This document shows, one piece after another, positions 35,307-44,176 of a stretch of DNA of 64,000 nt. The DNA is from Paenibacillus pabuli (lineage in GTDB: Bacteria; Bacillota; Bacilli; Paenibacillales; Paenibacillaceae): positions 5,890,001 to 5,954,000 of the forward strand of contig NZ_CP073714.1 of the NCBI RefSeq assembly GCF_023101145.1. Reading direction: 5' to 3'. The notes beneath the pieces are model-generated. The model did not search any database. It had not been told where the DNA came from and saw nothing but the letters and a program-made list of their open reading frames with translations. Positions within the stretch are counted from its first letter, which is position 1, and each line of letters opens with the position of its first letter. The translations under genes and the position numbers were made by a program.

Positions 35307-35342
35307 TTGTACACTGGACTTGGTAAGCTTAACCTGTAAGCT
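35307..35342 (+). promoter_or_regulatory. promoter and direct repeat before the two-component genes
   Basis: TTGTAC at 35307-35312 and TAACCT at 35330-35335 have a 17-base spacer. GTAAGCT occurs at 35323-35329 and again at 35336-35342, a direct repeat that could be an OmpR-type autoregulatory site overlapping the -10. Confidence 0.4.
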
Positions 35343-35383
35343 CGATCTGGCTGCATCCAAATTAAAGGAATGGACCGATTCTA

Positions 35384-36055
35384 ATGAAAAACATATTGCT
35401 GATTGAAGATGAGAAAAACCTGGCTCGCTTTATAGAACTGGAACTGCAGCATGAAGCATACACGGTAAGTGTAGCCTACGATGGAAGAAACGGACTTGAA
35501 CTGGCACTCGATAAGGAGTGGGATCTGATCCTGCTTGATCTCATGTTGCCCGGCATTAATGGCGTAGAAGTGTGCCGAAGAATACGCAACATAAAACAAA
35601 CGCCAATCATTATGATTACGGCGCGGGATGGCGTGATGGATCGGGTTATGGGGCTTGACAGTGGAGCCGATGATTATATTCCGAAGCCATTTGCCATTGA
35701 AGAATTGCTGGCACGGATGAGATCCTTATTTCGTCGTTCCGACACGGTAAGCGAACATTCTTTACTTAAACATCAGGGATTGCAGCTGGATCTGGAGGGA
35801 CGCACTTTTCAGAAATACGGAGAGGTTATTGAATTAACGAGACGCGAATTTGACCTGTTGGTGATCCTCATGCAAAATATCGGCCGTGTTATGACCCGGG
35901 AAATGCTGCTTGATCTGGTGTGGGGATACGATGCTGAAGTGGAGACGAATGTAGTGGATGTGTATATCAGTTATTTGCGCAGTAAAATCGATGCTCCGGG
36001 TTCCCCCAGCTTTGTTCAGACGATACGCGGTTTGGGTTATGGGATTCAGAAATGA
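35384..36055 (+). CDS. OmpR/PhoB family response regulator
   Basis: A 223-aa regulator. The receiver domain (1-120) has the acidic pair in LIEDEKNL, phospho-acceptor Asp52 in LILLDLMLPGINGVE and the Lys switch in YIPKPFAIEE. The winged helix (125-223) ends with DVYISYLRSKIDAPG and TIRGLGYGI. Overlap of four bases with the kinase gene shows translational coupling. Closest in appearance to ArlR/CssR-type regulators of envelope stress. Confidence 0.94.
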   Translation: MKNILLIEDEKNLARFIELELQHEAYTVSVAYDGRNGLELALDKEWDLILLDLMLPGINGVEVCRRIRNIKQTPIIMITARDGVMDRVMGLDSGADDYIPKPFAIEELLARMRSLFRRSDTVSEHSLLKHQGLQLDLEGRTFQKYGEVIELTRREFDLLVILMQNIGRVMTREMLLDLVWGYDAEVETNVVDVYISYLRSKIDAPGSPSFVQTIRGLGYGIQK

Positions 36056-37494
36056 TTCGCTGGATTCGAAAATATCTTCCCCGTGCCCATTGGTCTATTC
36101 GCTGGAAACTGACGATCTGGATTTCGCTCTTGCTGGGCGCATTGTTTATTGGGTATAACATTGTCCAATACTTTGTCATCAACGAATGGCTCATTGTTCA
36201 GGAAAAGCAGAACATTGAGAAAAGCATGAATGAGATCGAAAGTTACCTGCAAGAGAAAGAAGTGTCAGCAGCGCAAATTGCAGAAAACCGTTCTTTTATT
36301 ACCAAGTTAAATCAGGAGAATCAGTTGATCCGCATTCTGGACCAGAAAGGAACTGCGCTGCTTGAAGTAACCGACCGCCTTCCTGAACAGTGGGTTGAGC
36401 CGCAAACGGTCCAAAAACGCATTTTGATTACTGCATGGCATTACGAAGATCATCTGCTTATTATGAGGTCCCCACTTATGACCACGAAGTTTAGCGGAAC
36501 GATTGAAATCGTGACTAACCTGGAAACTACAGACAAATTAAGCGATATGCTATTGCTGGTGATGTTTGCCGGGGGGATTGCAGCTGTGGGATTAAGCATC
36601 CTGGGCGCATTTCTGTTATCACGCCAATTCGTCAAGCCCATTATGACTATGAATACAGCGATGATCCAGATCCAACAGAAAGGACTTCATGAGCGCGTCG
36701 ATGTACCTGATCAACATGATGAACTGTCTAATCTCGCCCGGATGTTCAACCGCCTGATGGATGAACTGGAGCTTTCGTTTCAGCAGCAAAAGCAGTTTGT
36801 CGAAGATGCTTCGCATGAGTTACGTACACCCATTGCCATCATTGAAGGACACATTTCCCTGTTGAACCGTTGGGGCAAGCATGACCCGGATGTCTTGAAT
36901 GAGTCCCTGGATGTCTCAGCCCAGGAACTTAAACGGTTGAAAACCATTGTGAATGAACTGTTAATGCTCAGCCAATCCGAGTCCGGGCACATTGCAGTAG
37001 TCGCTGCGGTCGATCTTCGCGAGACTGTTCAGCATGCGCTCACCAACGTTGTGCAGCTGCACCCGGCCGCTGCCTTTAACATTGATCTGGAGCACCTATC
37101 CGGTATTGAAGTGGAGATCCTTCCTCAACATCTGGAGCAAATCCTGCGGATTTTGGTTGATAATGCCGTTAAATATTCACCGCTGACCAAAGAGATTCAG
37201 GTCTGCGGAACGCGACGCGACAACGATGTCTGTATTCAGGTTGCCGATAAAGGCATGGGGATTCCAAGAGAAGACCTGCCTTTTGTTTTTGATCGGTTCT
37301 ACCGTGTCGATAAAGCCCGCAGCCGTGAACAAGGCGGTACCGGCCTGGGACTCGCCATTGCGGAACGTCTCGTCAAACGGTACAACGGAAAGATATTCAT
37401 CGATAGCCAGGAAGATGAAGGAACTACCGTGACCATTCTGCTTCCCGCATACCTGCCTTCCGAAAGGCGGCAAATCGAAACCGGTCATGGATAA
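36052..37494 (+). CDS. sensor histidine kinase
   Basis: A 480-aa membrane kinase. Two helices (near 20-42 and 165-190) bracket a 120-residue outer sensor. A HAMP domain with FVKPIMTMNTAMIQIQQKG follows, then the H box FVEDASHELRTPIAIIEGH, N box LVDNAVKYSP, and G boxes DKGMGIPREDLP and GGTGLGLAIAERL. This is the ArlS/CssS/BaeS type. Two PAP2 phosphatase genes stand immediately downstream, and the pair may watch cell-envelope state. Confidence 0.93.
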   Translation: MIRWIRKYLPRAHWSIRWKLTIWISLLLGALFIGYNIVQYFVINEWLIVQEKQNIEKSMNEIESYLQEKEVSAAQIAENRSFITKLNQENQLIRILDQKGTALLEVTDRLPEQWVEPQTVQKRILITAWHYEDHLLIMRSPLMTTKFSGTIEIVTNLETTDKLSDMLLLVMFAGGIAAVGLSILGAFLLSRQFVKPIMTMNTAMIQIQQKGLHERVDVPDQHDELSNLARMFNRLMDELELSFQQQKQFVEDASHELRTPIAIIEGHISLLNRWGKHDPDVLNESLDVSAQELKRLKTIVNELLMLSQSESGHIAVVAAVDLRETVQHALTNVVQLHPAAAFNIDLEHLSGIEVEILPQHLEQILRILVDNAVKYSPLTKEIQVCGTRRDNDVCIQVADKGMGIPREDLPFVFDRFYRVDKARSREQGGTGLGLAIAERLVKRYNGKIFIDSQEDEGTTVTILLPAYLPSERRQIETGHG

Positions 37495-37515
37495 GAGGGC
37501 TGCAAAACAGCCCTC
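37495..37515. terminator. hairpin between kinase and PAP2 genes
   Basis: GAGGGCTG-CAAAA-CAGCCCTC is a perfect 8-bp stem directly after the kinase stop, with a weak T tail. It lies between convergent genes. Confidence 0.7.
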
Positions 37516-37584
37516 ATTTCCACCACTGCAACATGGAATCCTGATTCTGGAACAGCTGATCTGAAGCATCGGATGACCAGCATA

Positions 37585-38160
37585 TTATTTGCTTTTTTTT
37601 GAATGGGATGCTTTGGCCTGTGAACGGAAGACCAGCGCTGGAAGTTTCAACCGGATGAAGATCTGTCTGACTCCCCACGCACTTCCCACACCAAGCAGCG
37701 CGCCGGCAGCTACATCCGAAGGATAGTGTACGCCAGACCATACTCGGGCAAATGCAATACAAGCGGCAATCAAAACCCAACCCCATCGGTACCGGACGTG
37801 ACCCAGCCAAAAGGCAGTGGCACAAGCAAATGCAACCGTCGCATGATCACTTGGAAAGGAAGCGTCCGCACTATGGCTGATTAATTGAATGACCGAATGA
37901 GTCACAAATGGGCGATCTCTGTACAGCAAGTGACCTATAATAAAACTGACGGCGGTACCGGCACATGCTGCCAGAATGGCTTGCAGAGCCATCATGAGGT
38001 TTCTACGACTCTTCGATACTCCATACGCAAATATGCCCACCGGGAACATAAAAATTGCAAATTTCGCAAAGAATATCATGATGCCATTCAAGTATGTTAG
38101 CTGTCCCGACTGCAGGTTAATCCAATGAAAAAGTTGGTAATCTATTAATATAAAAGACAT
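37585..38160 (-). CDS. bcrC: undecaprenyl-diphosphatase, BcrC-like PAP2
   Basis: About 191 aa with five to six membrane helices. The three PAP2 phosphatase motifs are present: KxxxxxxRP-like YRDRPFV near 82, SFPSDHA near 104-110 and the SGVHYPSDVAAG motif near 145-156. BcrC proteins recycle undecaprenyl pyrophosphate and give bacitracin tolerance; the fit is by order of motifs and length. AAGGGGA precedes ATG 38160. It converges on the two-component operon. Confidence 0.85.
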   Translation of the reverse strand: MSFILIDYQLFHWINLQSGQLTYLNGIMIFFAKFAIFMFPVGIFAYGVSKSRRNLMMALQAILAACAGTAVSFIIGHLLYRDRPFVTHSVIQLISHSADASFPSDHATVAFACATAFWLGHVRYRWGWVLIAACIAFARVWSGVHYPSDVAAGALLGVGSAWGVRQIFIRLKLPALVFRSQAKASHSKKSK

Positions 38161-38284
38161 AGGCAATCCCCTTTTCCCAATTTAAAGAACTGCTTTTGAT
38201 CATAACCCTCTTTTCTGGGAACAGCTTTAAGGGGAGATTAGAGAACGATAAGAAAAAAGACACCCTGGAGGAACATTACTACTG

Positions 38285-38950
38285 ATGCAAAATTTGAAAA
38301 AGACCATTTCCATCCCACTGCTCGCCGCAGCACTGAGCCTTGCTGTATTTGCAATCATTGCCCTGTCTATCAGCGATAACCAGATCCATCAATTTGACGA
38401 TTCTCTGATTACGTTGATTCAGGGCATGGAATCCCCCAGCATGACCCGGTGGATGGAGTTCTTTACCTGGATTGGCAGCGGCTTGCCCGTCATCGTTATT
38501 ACAATCATTTCAATGATCATATTGTATGTTTTTTTGAGGCACCGACGGGAACTTCTGTTTCTGGGCTGTGTCATCGCAGGTTCAGCGATACTGAACACCC
38601 TGCTGAAGCTCATGTTTCAACGTGCGCGACCAACCATTCACCGTATCATTGAAGTAACCGGATACAGCTTCCCCAGCGGACACTCCATGGCAGCGTTCAG
38701 CCTGTACGGGGGACTGGCCTTTCTGATCTGGAAGCATATACCTACAGCAGCCGGGCGCGTATTCATGATCATTGTGAGTGCAACTTTCATCCTGACCATT
38801 GGCATGAGCCGTATTTATCTGGGCGTGCATTATCCTAGTGATGTAGTCGGAGGTTACTTTTTAAGTGGATGCTGGCTTGCCACATGCATATGGTTCTACC
38901 AGCGCTATTTGGAACGAATCTCCCTGCTACAGTCCAAGAAGCTGGCGTAG
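38285..38950 (+). CDS. PAP2 family membrane phosphatase
   Basis: A 221-aa protein with six predicted membrane helices. Motifs KLMFQRARP near 100, YSFPSGHSMAAF near 125 and SRIYLGVHYPSDVVGGYFLSG near 175-195 are the lipid-phosphatase signature. It is related to PgpB/YodM-type enzymes acting on phosphatidylglycerol phosphate or undecaprenyl diphosphate. It is divergent from the BcrC-like gene, 124 bases away, so two enzymes of one fold share a regulatory region. Confidence 0.9.
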   Translation: MQNLKKTISIPLLAAALSLAVFAIIALSISDNQIHQFDDSLITLIQGMESPSMTRWMEFFTWIGSGLPVIVITIISMIILYVFLRHRRELLFLGCVIAGSAILNTLLKLMFQRARPTIHRIIEVTGYSFPSGHSMAAFSLYGGLAFLIWKHIPTAAGRVFMIIVSATFILTIGMSRIYLGVHYPSDVVGGYFLSGCWLATCIWFYQRYLERISLLQSKKLA

Positions 38951-39035
38951 TCATTGTCTCTTTTCACAAGCACTTTTCAGGAGGTTTTACGCTAATCCGC
39001 CAGCGCACATCCTTGATTACGCTCTTGTCGAATAC

Positions 39036-39076
39036 AAAGAACCTCACGGGTGCACTCTGCACCCGTGAGGTTCTTT
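39036..39076. terminator. bidirectional perfect-stem terminator
   Basis: Nineteen bases (AAAGAACCTCACGGGTGCA) pair perfectly with their complement around a CTC loop. T runs on both strands let it end the PAP2 gene and the GH1 gene. Confidence 0.92.
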
Positions 39077-39109
39077 TACGTCATTATGATTCCATTTTAT
39101 AGTGGCAAC

Positions 39110-40546
39110 TTAAAGCTCCTCGCCATTGGATTCAATGACTTTTTTGTACCAGTGGAAACTCTTCTTCGGTGTTCTGCTCAGATCACCATTGCCATCATTG
39201 TCCTTGTTCACATGAATGAATCCGTAGCGCTTCTTCATCTCACCCGTGGATGCGCTGACCAGGTCGATACATCCCCACATTGTGTAAGCGATAAGCTCCA
39301 CGCCATCGGCAACAGCTTCTTTCATTTGTTCAATGTGACCTCGCAAATAATCAATGCGGTAGTCATCCTGAATGGAACCATCTTCCTCAACGACATCCAC
39401 TGCACCCAATCCGTTCTCCACAACCATCAAAGGAATCTGGTAGCGATCATACAGGTGGTTCAGTGTGTAACGCAATCCTTTCGGATCGATCTGCCAGCCC
39501 CAGTCGGAAGCCTCCAGATAGGGATTTTTGATGCCGCCCAGCAGATTTCCCTCTGCTCTTTCGAGCGACTCATCCGCACTTTCAACCAAAGACATGTAAT
39601 AGCTGAAGGAATAGAAGTCCACGCAGCCTTCACGAAGAGTCTGTGCATCTTCCGGCTGCATCTCGATCTGAATGCCTTCTTCGGCGAAGAAACGTTTGGC
39701 GAATCCAGGGTATGCTCCACGAACCTGTACGTCACCACAGATCATGTTGGACAGCTGGTCCTTCTTCTGCGCGAGCAAAATATCGTCCGGGTTGCATGTA
39801 TTCGGATAGGTTGTCATGAAAGCGACCATGCAGCCGATTTGGAAATCAGGGTTGATCTCATGCCCCAGCTTAACCGCTTTTGCACTTGCTACAAATTGAT
39901 GATGCAGTGCCTGGAAGCGGGTCTGTGGATCATCTACACCATCGATCAAAGTCTCTTTGCCTTCAAACAGGATGCCTGCAGCCATATAAGCGCCCATTGG
40001 CATCGTCAAACAGTTGATTTCGTTGAAGGTCAACCAATATTTCACCTGGTCTTTGTAACGGGTGAAGAGGGTTGTACAATATCGAATATAACAATCAATG
40101 ACTTCGCGGGAAGCCCAGCCGTTATACTTCTGGGTCAGACCGAAAGGTGTCTCGTAATGCGAAATGGTCACGAGAGGCTCAATGTTGTGCTTTTTCAACT
40201 CGGCAAAGACGTTGTCATAGAACTGCAATCCCTCTTCGTTCGGCTCAAGATCATAACCGTTCGGATAGATTCTGGACCAGTTGATGGACATGCGGAACAT
40301 TTTGAAGCCCATTTCGGCCATCAGGGCAATATCCTCTTTATAATGACCATAAAAATCAACTGCTTCATGGCTCGGATAGTAGGTTCCCTCTTCCAGTACA
40401 GGCGTAATTCGGCGCGGTGTCGTATGCGTTCCGCCTGTCATCATATCGGAAGTACTTGGACCTTTGCCGCCCTTGTCCCATCCGCCTTCAAACTGATTGG
40501 CAGCCGTGGCGCCGCCCCAGAAAAATCCTTCTTTCATTGCCATCAT
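39110..40546 (-). CDS. bglA: 6-phospho-beta-glucosidase, GH1
   Basis: About 478 aa, a (beta/alpha)8 enzyme that cleaves phosphorylated beta-glucosides taken up by a PTS. GFFWGGATAANQFEGGW is the N-terminal GH1 signature, the acid/base Glu is in LTFNEINCL near 178, and the nucleophile Glu is in LMVVENGLG near 373. The phosphate-binding C-terminal loop (SASTGEMKKRYGFIHV) fits the 6-phospho group. AAGGAGG precedes paired ATGs at 40546 and 40543. No PTS gene is in the window. A divergent WYL-type regulator is adjacent. Confidence 0.92.
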   Translation of the reverse strand: MMAMKEGFFWGGATAANQFEGGWDKGGKGPSTSDMMTGGTHTTPRRITPVLEEGTYYPSHEAVDFYGHYKEDIALMAEMGFKMFRMSINWSRIYPNGYDLEPNEEGLQFYDNVFAELKKHNIEPLVTISHYETPFGLTQKYNGWASREVIDCYIRYCTTLFTRYKDQVKYWLTFNEINCLTMPMGAYMAAGILFEGKETLIDGVDDPQTRFQALHHQFVASAKAVKLGHEINPDFQIGCMVAFMTTYPNTCNPDDILLAQKKDQLSNMICGDVQVRGAYPGFAKRFFAEEGIQIEMQPEDAQTLREGCVDFYSFSYYMSLVESADESLERAEGNLLGGIKNPYLEASDWGWQIDPKGLRYTLNHLYDRYQIPLMVVENGLGAVDVVEEDGSIQDDYRIDYLRGHIEQMKEAVADGVELIAYTMWGCIDLVSASTGEMKKRYGFIHVNKDNDGNGDLSRTPKKSFHWYKKVIESNGEEL

Positions 40547-40571
40547 CAATTCCTCCTTCATGATCTTACTA

Positions 40572-40626
40572 ACACTGTACATCCAGTGTAACACCCATAC
40601 CCTGACACCTATTGTCATGGTATAAT
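40572..40626. promoter_or_regulatory. divergent operator/promoter region
   Basis: ACACTG-TACATC-CAGTGT (40572-40589) and TGACA-CCTAT-TGTCA (40603-40617) are inverted repeats between bglA and the WYL regulator. TATAAT at 40621-40626 serves the regulator and ends six bases before its ATG. Confidence 0.5.
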
Positions 40627-40632
40627 GTCGGC

Positions 40633-41574
40633 ATGGAAAATAACCGATTATTCAGAATGCTACTGCTGTTATTGGAGAAAAAGAAAACGACCGCCCCCGA
40701 GCTCGCGCATTTGTTTGAGATATCCGTGCGCACGGTGTACCGTGATATCGACAGACTGAGCGCGGCCGGGATTCCTGTTTATACCACAACAGGAAAGCAT
40801 GGCGGCATCCATCTGATGGACAACTTTGTCATGGACAAATCCCTGTTGTCCGAAGATGATCAGAATGAAATTCTGCTTGGATTATATAGCGTCAGCGCCA
40901 TCCCTCACCTTAACACTGCCCATATGCTCAAACGTTTAACCGCCCTGTTTGATCACAAGCTGGATTGGATTGAATTCGATTTTTCACCATGGGGCAGCAT
41001 TCCACTGCAAGAGAGGGAACTGTTTAATCAGGTCAAACAAGCGATTTTTACCAATCAGTGGATCACGTTTCACTATGTTAATTCGGATGGAGAGAAGAGT
41101 ACTCCGACGGTTGAACCTCTCAAACTTTTGTTCAAGAACAGTACCTGGTATTTCAAGGGATATATTCACGACGAGCACGACCGGAACGAATTCCAGACAT
41201 TCAAAATGAAACGCATTACCGACCTAAAATTTCTGCCAAGGGTTCCCCGAAACAACATGAACATCGGATCACCGGAAAATGAGACTCAAGTCGCTATCAA
41301 TCAAATCGCTCTGGAACTGTCGTTCTCCAATGCTATTGCGTATAGGGTGTATGATTTTTTTGAACCTTCCCGCATTGAAAAAGAACCCGACGGCAGACTG
41401 CGTGTTGCCCTAGAAATCAATGAGGGAGAATGGCTGTACTCCTTCCTGATGTCATTTGGATCTGACCTGACCGTCATCAAACCTCCACACATTGGACAGG
41501 AACTGCTCAGACGACATATCAAAGCAGTAGAACATTTGCAGCAGGTCGTTAACCATAAGCTGGAAAATGAATGA
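40633..41574 (+). CDS. YafY-type HTH regulator with WYL domain
   Basis: About 313 aa. Residues 5-60 are a DeoR/HTH_11 winged helix (RLFRMLLLLLEKKKTTAPEL; ISVRTVYRDIDRLSAAGIPV), and 135-230 form a WYL ligand-sensing domain (ITFHYVNSDGEKSTPTVEPL; WYFKGYIHDE), followed by a WCX tail. No ribosome binding site is seen; a TATAAT box ends six bases before ATG 40633, so the mRNA may be leaderless. It is divergent from bglA and may repress it. An AAGGAGG-led methyltransferase gene follows. Confidence 0.88.
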   Translation: MENNRLFRMLLLLLEKKKTTAPELAHLFEISVRTVYRDIDRLSAAGIPVYTTTGKHGGIHLMDNFVMDKSLLSEDDQNEILLGLYSVSAIPHLNTAHMLKRLTALFDHKLDWIEFDFSPWGSIPLQERELFNQVKQAIFTNQWITFHYVNSDGEKSTPTVEPLKLLFKNSTWYFKGYIHDEHDRNEFQTFKMKRITDLKFLPRVPRNNMNIGSPENETQVAINQIALELSFSNAIAYRVYDFFEPSRIEKEPDGRLRVALEINEGEWLYSFLMSFGSDLTVIKPPHIGQELLRRHIKAVEHLQQVVNHKLENE

Positions 41575-41646
41575 TATAATGAAGCCATGATCATCAGTTG
41601 ATTCTTTTGCTTTGCAATCTATCCATTTCATGAAGGAGGTTTGTCC

Positions 41647-42462
41647 ATGCAAGACATTAGACGTAACAATGTGGAACGATTCAAGGGTTTTGGTACGTTA
41701 TATGACCAGAATCGGCCTGCTGCGCCCACCGAGGTCGTGGATATTTTGACGAATTATTTGGGCAGCAAACCTCGCATGGTCGCAGATGTTGGCTGTGGTA
41801 CCGGCTTATCGTCATGGATTTGGCTGAATGAGGCAGAACGGGTTATGGGCATCGAGCCAAGTGATGATATGAGAGCTGTCGCGGAATCCAAATGGGAGGC
41901 GGCAGGCAAGCCGGACCATCTTCGCTTTGTCTCCGGCCTGTCCCACGATTTGGGACTGCCTGACGGCAGTGTGGACATCGTAACCTGCTCACAGTCGTTC
42001 CACTGGATGGAGCCTGAATCTACACTGCGCGAGTTCGCGCGTGTACTTCGCCCTGGAGGCATATTTGCCGCCTACGACTGTGACTGGCCACCAGTGGTCG
42101 ATTGGCAGCTGGAACAAGCCTATCTGCATTTGAATACCGAGGCAGATCATCGAGCTGCGAGTATGGCTCCCCAGGAAAATCAGGCACATAAATGGAGTAA
42201 AGACGGACATTTGCAGCAGATTCAGCAGTCCGGCTTGTTCCGTTATTCGCGTGAAATTGTGTTTCATCATCGTGAGATCTTCGATGCCGATCGTTACGTC
42301 AATCTCGCCCTCAGCCAGGGAGGTCTGCAAACGGCAGTAAAACTCGGAGCCACTGATCTGCTCGATGTAGCAGACGAATTCAGACAACTGGCTACCCGCA
42401 TATTTGATGGAGAATCGAGACAAGTTCTGTTTTCTTATCGGATGCGCCTGGGCATCGTCTGA
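41647..42462 (+). CDS. class I SAM-dependent methyltransferase
   Basis: About 271 aa, UbiE/Methyltransf_11 type. The SAM-binding loop is VADVGCGTGLSSWIW near residues 37-51, the acidic strand end MGIEPSDDM near 62, and motif IV VDIVTCSQSFHWM near 105. FARVLRPGGIFAAYDCDWPP follows. The substrate cannot be named. AAGGAGG lies seven bases before ATG 41647. It trails the WYL regulator by 72 bases and may be co-transcribed. Confidence 0.88.
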   Translation: MQDIRRNNVERFKGFGTLYDQNRPAAPTEVVDILTNYLGSKPRMVADVGCGTGLSSWIWLNEAERVMGIEPSDDMRAVAESKWEAAGKPDHLRFVSGLSHDLGLPDGSVDIVTCSQSFHWMEPESTLREFARVLRPGGIFAAYDCDWPPVVDWQLEQAYLHLNTEADHRAASMAPQENQAHKWSKDGHLQQIQQSGLFRYSREIVFHHREIFDADRYVNLALSQGGLQTAVKLGATDLLDVADEFRQLATRIFDGESRQVLFSYRMRLGIV

Positions 42463-42551
42463 TCTTAAAACTGAGCTCGTCCACAATTCTTCGGAAGTAA
42501 TGGGGAGTGGGATCTCTGTTCCTTTCTCGACCGGACATCATACGCACAAGG

Positions 42552-42589
42552 AAACCTGCCCATCACGAACACAGTGATGCAGCAGGTTT
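42552..42589. terminator. bidirectional terminator
   Basis: AAACCTGC plus CATCAC pair with GTGATG and GCAGGTTT, with T-rich flanks. It lies between the methyltransferase gene and the convergent 42606-43400 gene. Confidence 0.8.
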
Positions 42590-42605
42590 TGTGTTTATAT
42601 ATGGA

Positions 42606-43400
42606 TCAGGATGAGAACAAATGATTTAGTTGATCTTCCTGAACATTTAATGCCAGCACCAATTTTGATGGATCCTGCTTCGAATAAATGACGTTAATGA
42701 TATGACCTTGCTGAACCTGAGGCAGGGCAGATGGCAAGATCTCTTTTTGTGTCGTAACAGTAAAGGTTTCTCCATTCGACTTCGTGATACTGAGCTTAAG
42801 CTGAAGCTTGATTTTATTATGGCCTCCACTTCCAAGTGGCGTAACATCCAAAATCTTGGCCATCGCTTTCTCGCCCGTTCGTGCAATATCCATCATCTCA
42901 GGTGCTACACCTTGCTGAACCATCTTTTCATTCAGCAATTGCTGCATATCTTCCTGCGACAATTGTCCTTTCAGATCAAGCCCCACCTTTCGTTCATTCT
43001 TCTCGGAGACCACTAACGGAATAAAGCTGCCTGGCTGGAACTGCGCCATAGAGGTCAACGGTATAACCGTTCTCAACTCGGTATCGTATTTCTCCCGCCC
43101 TTTGCGGGAAACGGTCAGAGCCAATCGAACTTCCGGCTGCTCATTAATATACGTTCCCGTCTGCTGGATACTCTTAATGACACCAACCGCTGGTAAACCT
43201 GATTTCACCCGTCCTACGCCAAAGATATTACCCAAAATGGAGGGGATAAAGATCAGCCCAAATCCGGCAAAAATGGCCGGTGTATACCACCATGCCTGCA
43301 TAATGATAAAAGGATCATTCCACAGCTGCTGTGCCAGAAATGGGGAGAACCCTACCCCAAATACAGTCAATACGCCAATGAATCTCAGAAACCCTACCAT
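42606..43400 (-). CDS. membrane protein of unknown function
   Basis: About 264 aa. Two membrane helices near the N-terminus (FLRFIGVLTVFGVGFSPFLA; WYTPAIFAGFGLIFIPSILG) precede a cytosolic region of 190 residues with two short beta-rich modules. Each module includes a promoter-like pattern of charged strands, then PGSFIPLVVSEKNE in the first and QQGHIINVIYSKQDPSKLVL in the second. No family is recognised. GAGGGTGG precedes ATG 43400. It follows the gene at 43486 by 85 bases and likely works with it. Confidence 0.6.
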   Translation of the reverse strand: MVGFLRFIGVLTVFGVGFSPFLAQQLWNDPFIIMQAWWYTPAIFAGFGLIFIPSILGNIFGVGRVKSGLPAVGVIKSIQQTGTYINEQPEVRLALTVSRKGREKYDTELRTVIPLTSMAQFQPGSFIPLVVSEKNERKVGLDLKGQLSQEDMQQLLNEKMVQQGVAPEMMDIARTGEKAMAKILDVTPLGSGGHNKIKLQLKLSITKSNGETFTVTTQKEILPSALPQVQQGHIINVIYSKQDPSKLVLALNVQEDQLNHLFSS

Positions 43401-43485
43401 AGTTCCCACCCTCTCAATGTCTGTATCCATCGTTGTTAGTTGTATTTAACTAATGATAACCACCCTCATGGTAACCCCGAACCTT

Positions 43486-43902
43486 CTAAACGGATAACAG
43501 TCCCATATAGATCAGCTCAGAGGGATTCGCTGGATTTTGGCCCAATCCCACCCGATCTCCCACTCGTGGAATCTGCATCTTGGACACCAGAGTCTCCAGT
43601 GTTCGCTGATACTGATTGCCGTTCGTCTCTGTCACATCCAGAACAAGCACTACAATCGGATCAAAATTGATCAATTTACCTGTATCCGTAATCGTGAGTA
43701 CCGTGGCAGTTGCAGTTAATGGAAGAGCACCACTTGCTGCCAGTTGCGCCTGCTTCGCTGAATCCAGACTCTGATTGATGGCCTCCCGATGTTCCTTCGA
43801 TACAAACCCTTTCATCATCATGCCGGTGAGTCCTTTATTCATCATTTTATCCGCCTTTGCAATCGCATCTTCCTGCTTGTTCTTTTTACCAAACCATCCC
43901 AT
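43486..43902 (-). CDS. small cytosolic protein paired with the previous
   Basis: About 138 aa. A Met/Lys-rich helical start (GKKNKQEDAIAKADKMMNKG) is followed by a beta-rich module (TATATVLTITDTGKLINFDP; VVLVLDVTETNGNQYQRTLE; GDRVGLGQNPANPSELIYMG) that resembles the modules of the downstream membrane protein, both ending in a pattern of Pro-x-x-hydrophobic after DPS or NPSEL. GAGGTG lies before ATG 43902. Function unknown; the two may be parts of one envelope system. Confidence 0.6.
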   Translation of the reverse strand: MGWFGKKNKQEDAIAKADKMMNKGLTGMMMKGFVSKEHREAINQSLDSAKQAQLAASGALPLTATATVLTITDTGKLINFDPIVVLVLDVTETNGNQYQRTLETLVSKMQIPRVGDRVGLGQNPANPSELIYMGLLSV

Positions 43903-43987
43903 AATGAACACCTCGTTTTTTTGTTTTGGTTATAGTTAAAGTATAAACAGGACGGCTTGTCCTTGAATACCCTTTGGACTGTATACA

Positions 43988-44035
43988 AAAGAAACGAAAA
44001 ATCCGGTAATTAAACCACTGGATTTTCGTTTCTTT
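43988..44035 (-). terminator. strong intrinsic terminator
   Basis: AAAGAAACGAAAAATCC pairs with GGATTTTCGTTTCTTT, and the strand ends in T-rich sequence. It is the second of two terminators behind the TPR regulator. Confidence 0.85.
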
Positions 44036-44064
44036 AGCATGCTTATCAGGCGATTCCACAAAAA

Positions 44065-44085
44065 AAGAGCCGTAAAACGACTCTT
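44065..44085 (-). terminator. first terminator after the TPR regulator
   Basis: AAGAGCCGT-AAA-ACGACTCTT forms a stem with one mismatch and gives seven T on the minus strand. Two terminators in a row leave no room for a downstream peptide gene on this transcript. Confidence 0.8.
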
Positions 44086-44176
44086 AAATAAAAGGTTGGG
44101 AGGCATATTTTGTGCCTGATCCACTGGCATTGAACAAAATCATGCAAAAAAAGGCTGTTCCAAGCCGATTTTTGAT

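Noticed and set aside
39050..40591. A long 513-codon frame opposite to bglA
   Set aside because: It is antisense to a clear GH1 gene with catalytic motifs, has no ribosome binding site, and its protein is Cys/His-rich without domains.
43936..44130. A 64-codon ORF behind the HTH-TPR gene that could be a pheromone precursor (MLKKRKSSGLITGFFVSF)
   Set aside because: The peptide is encoded by the arms of two terminators and has no ribosome binding site, so the apparent signal peptide comes from hairpin sequence.
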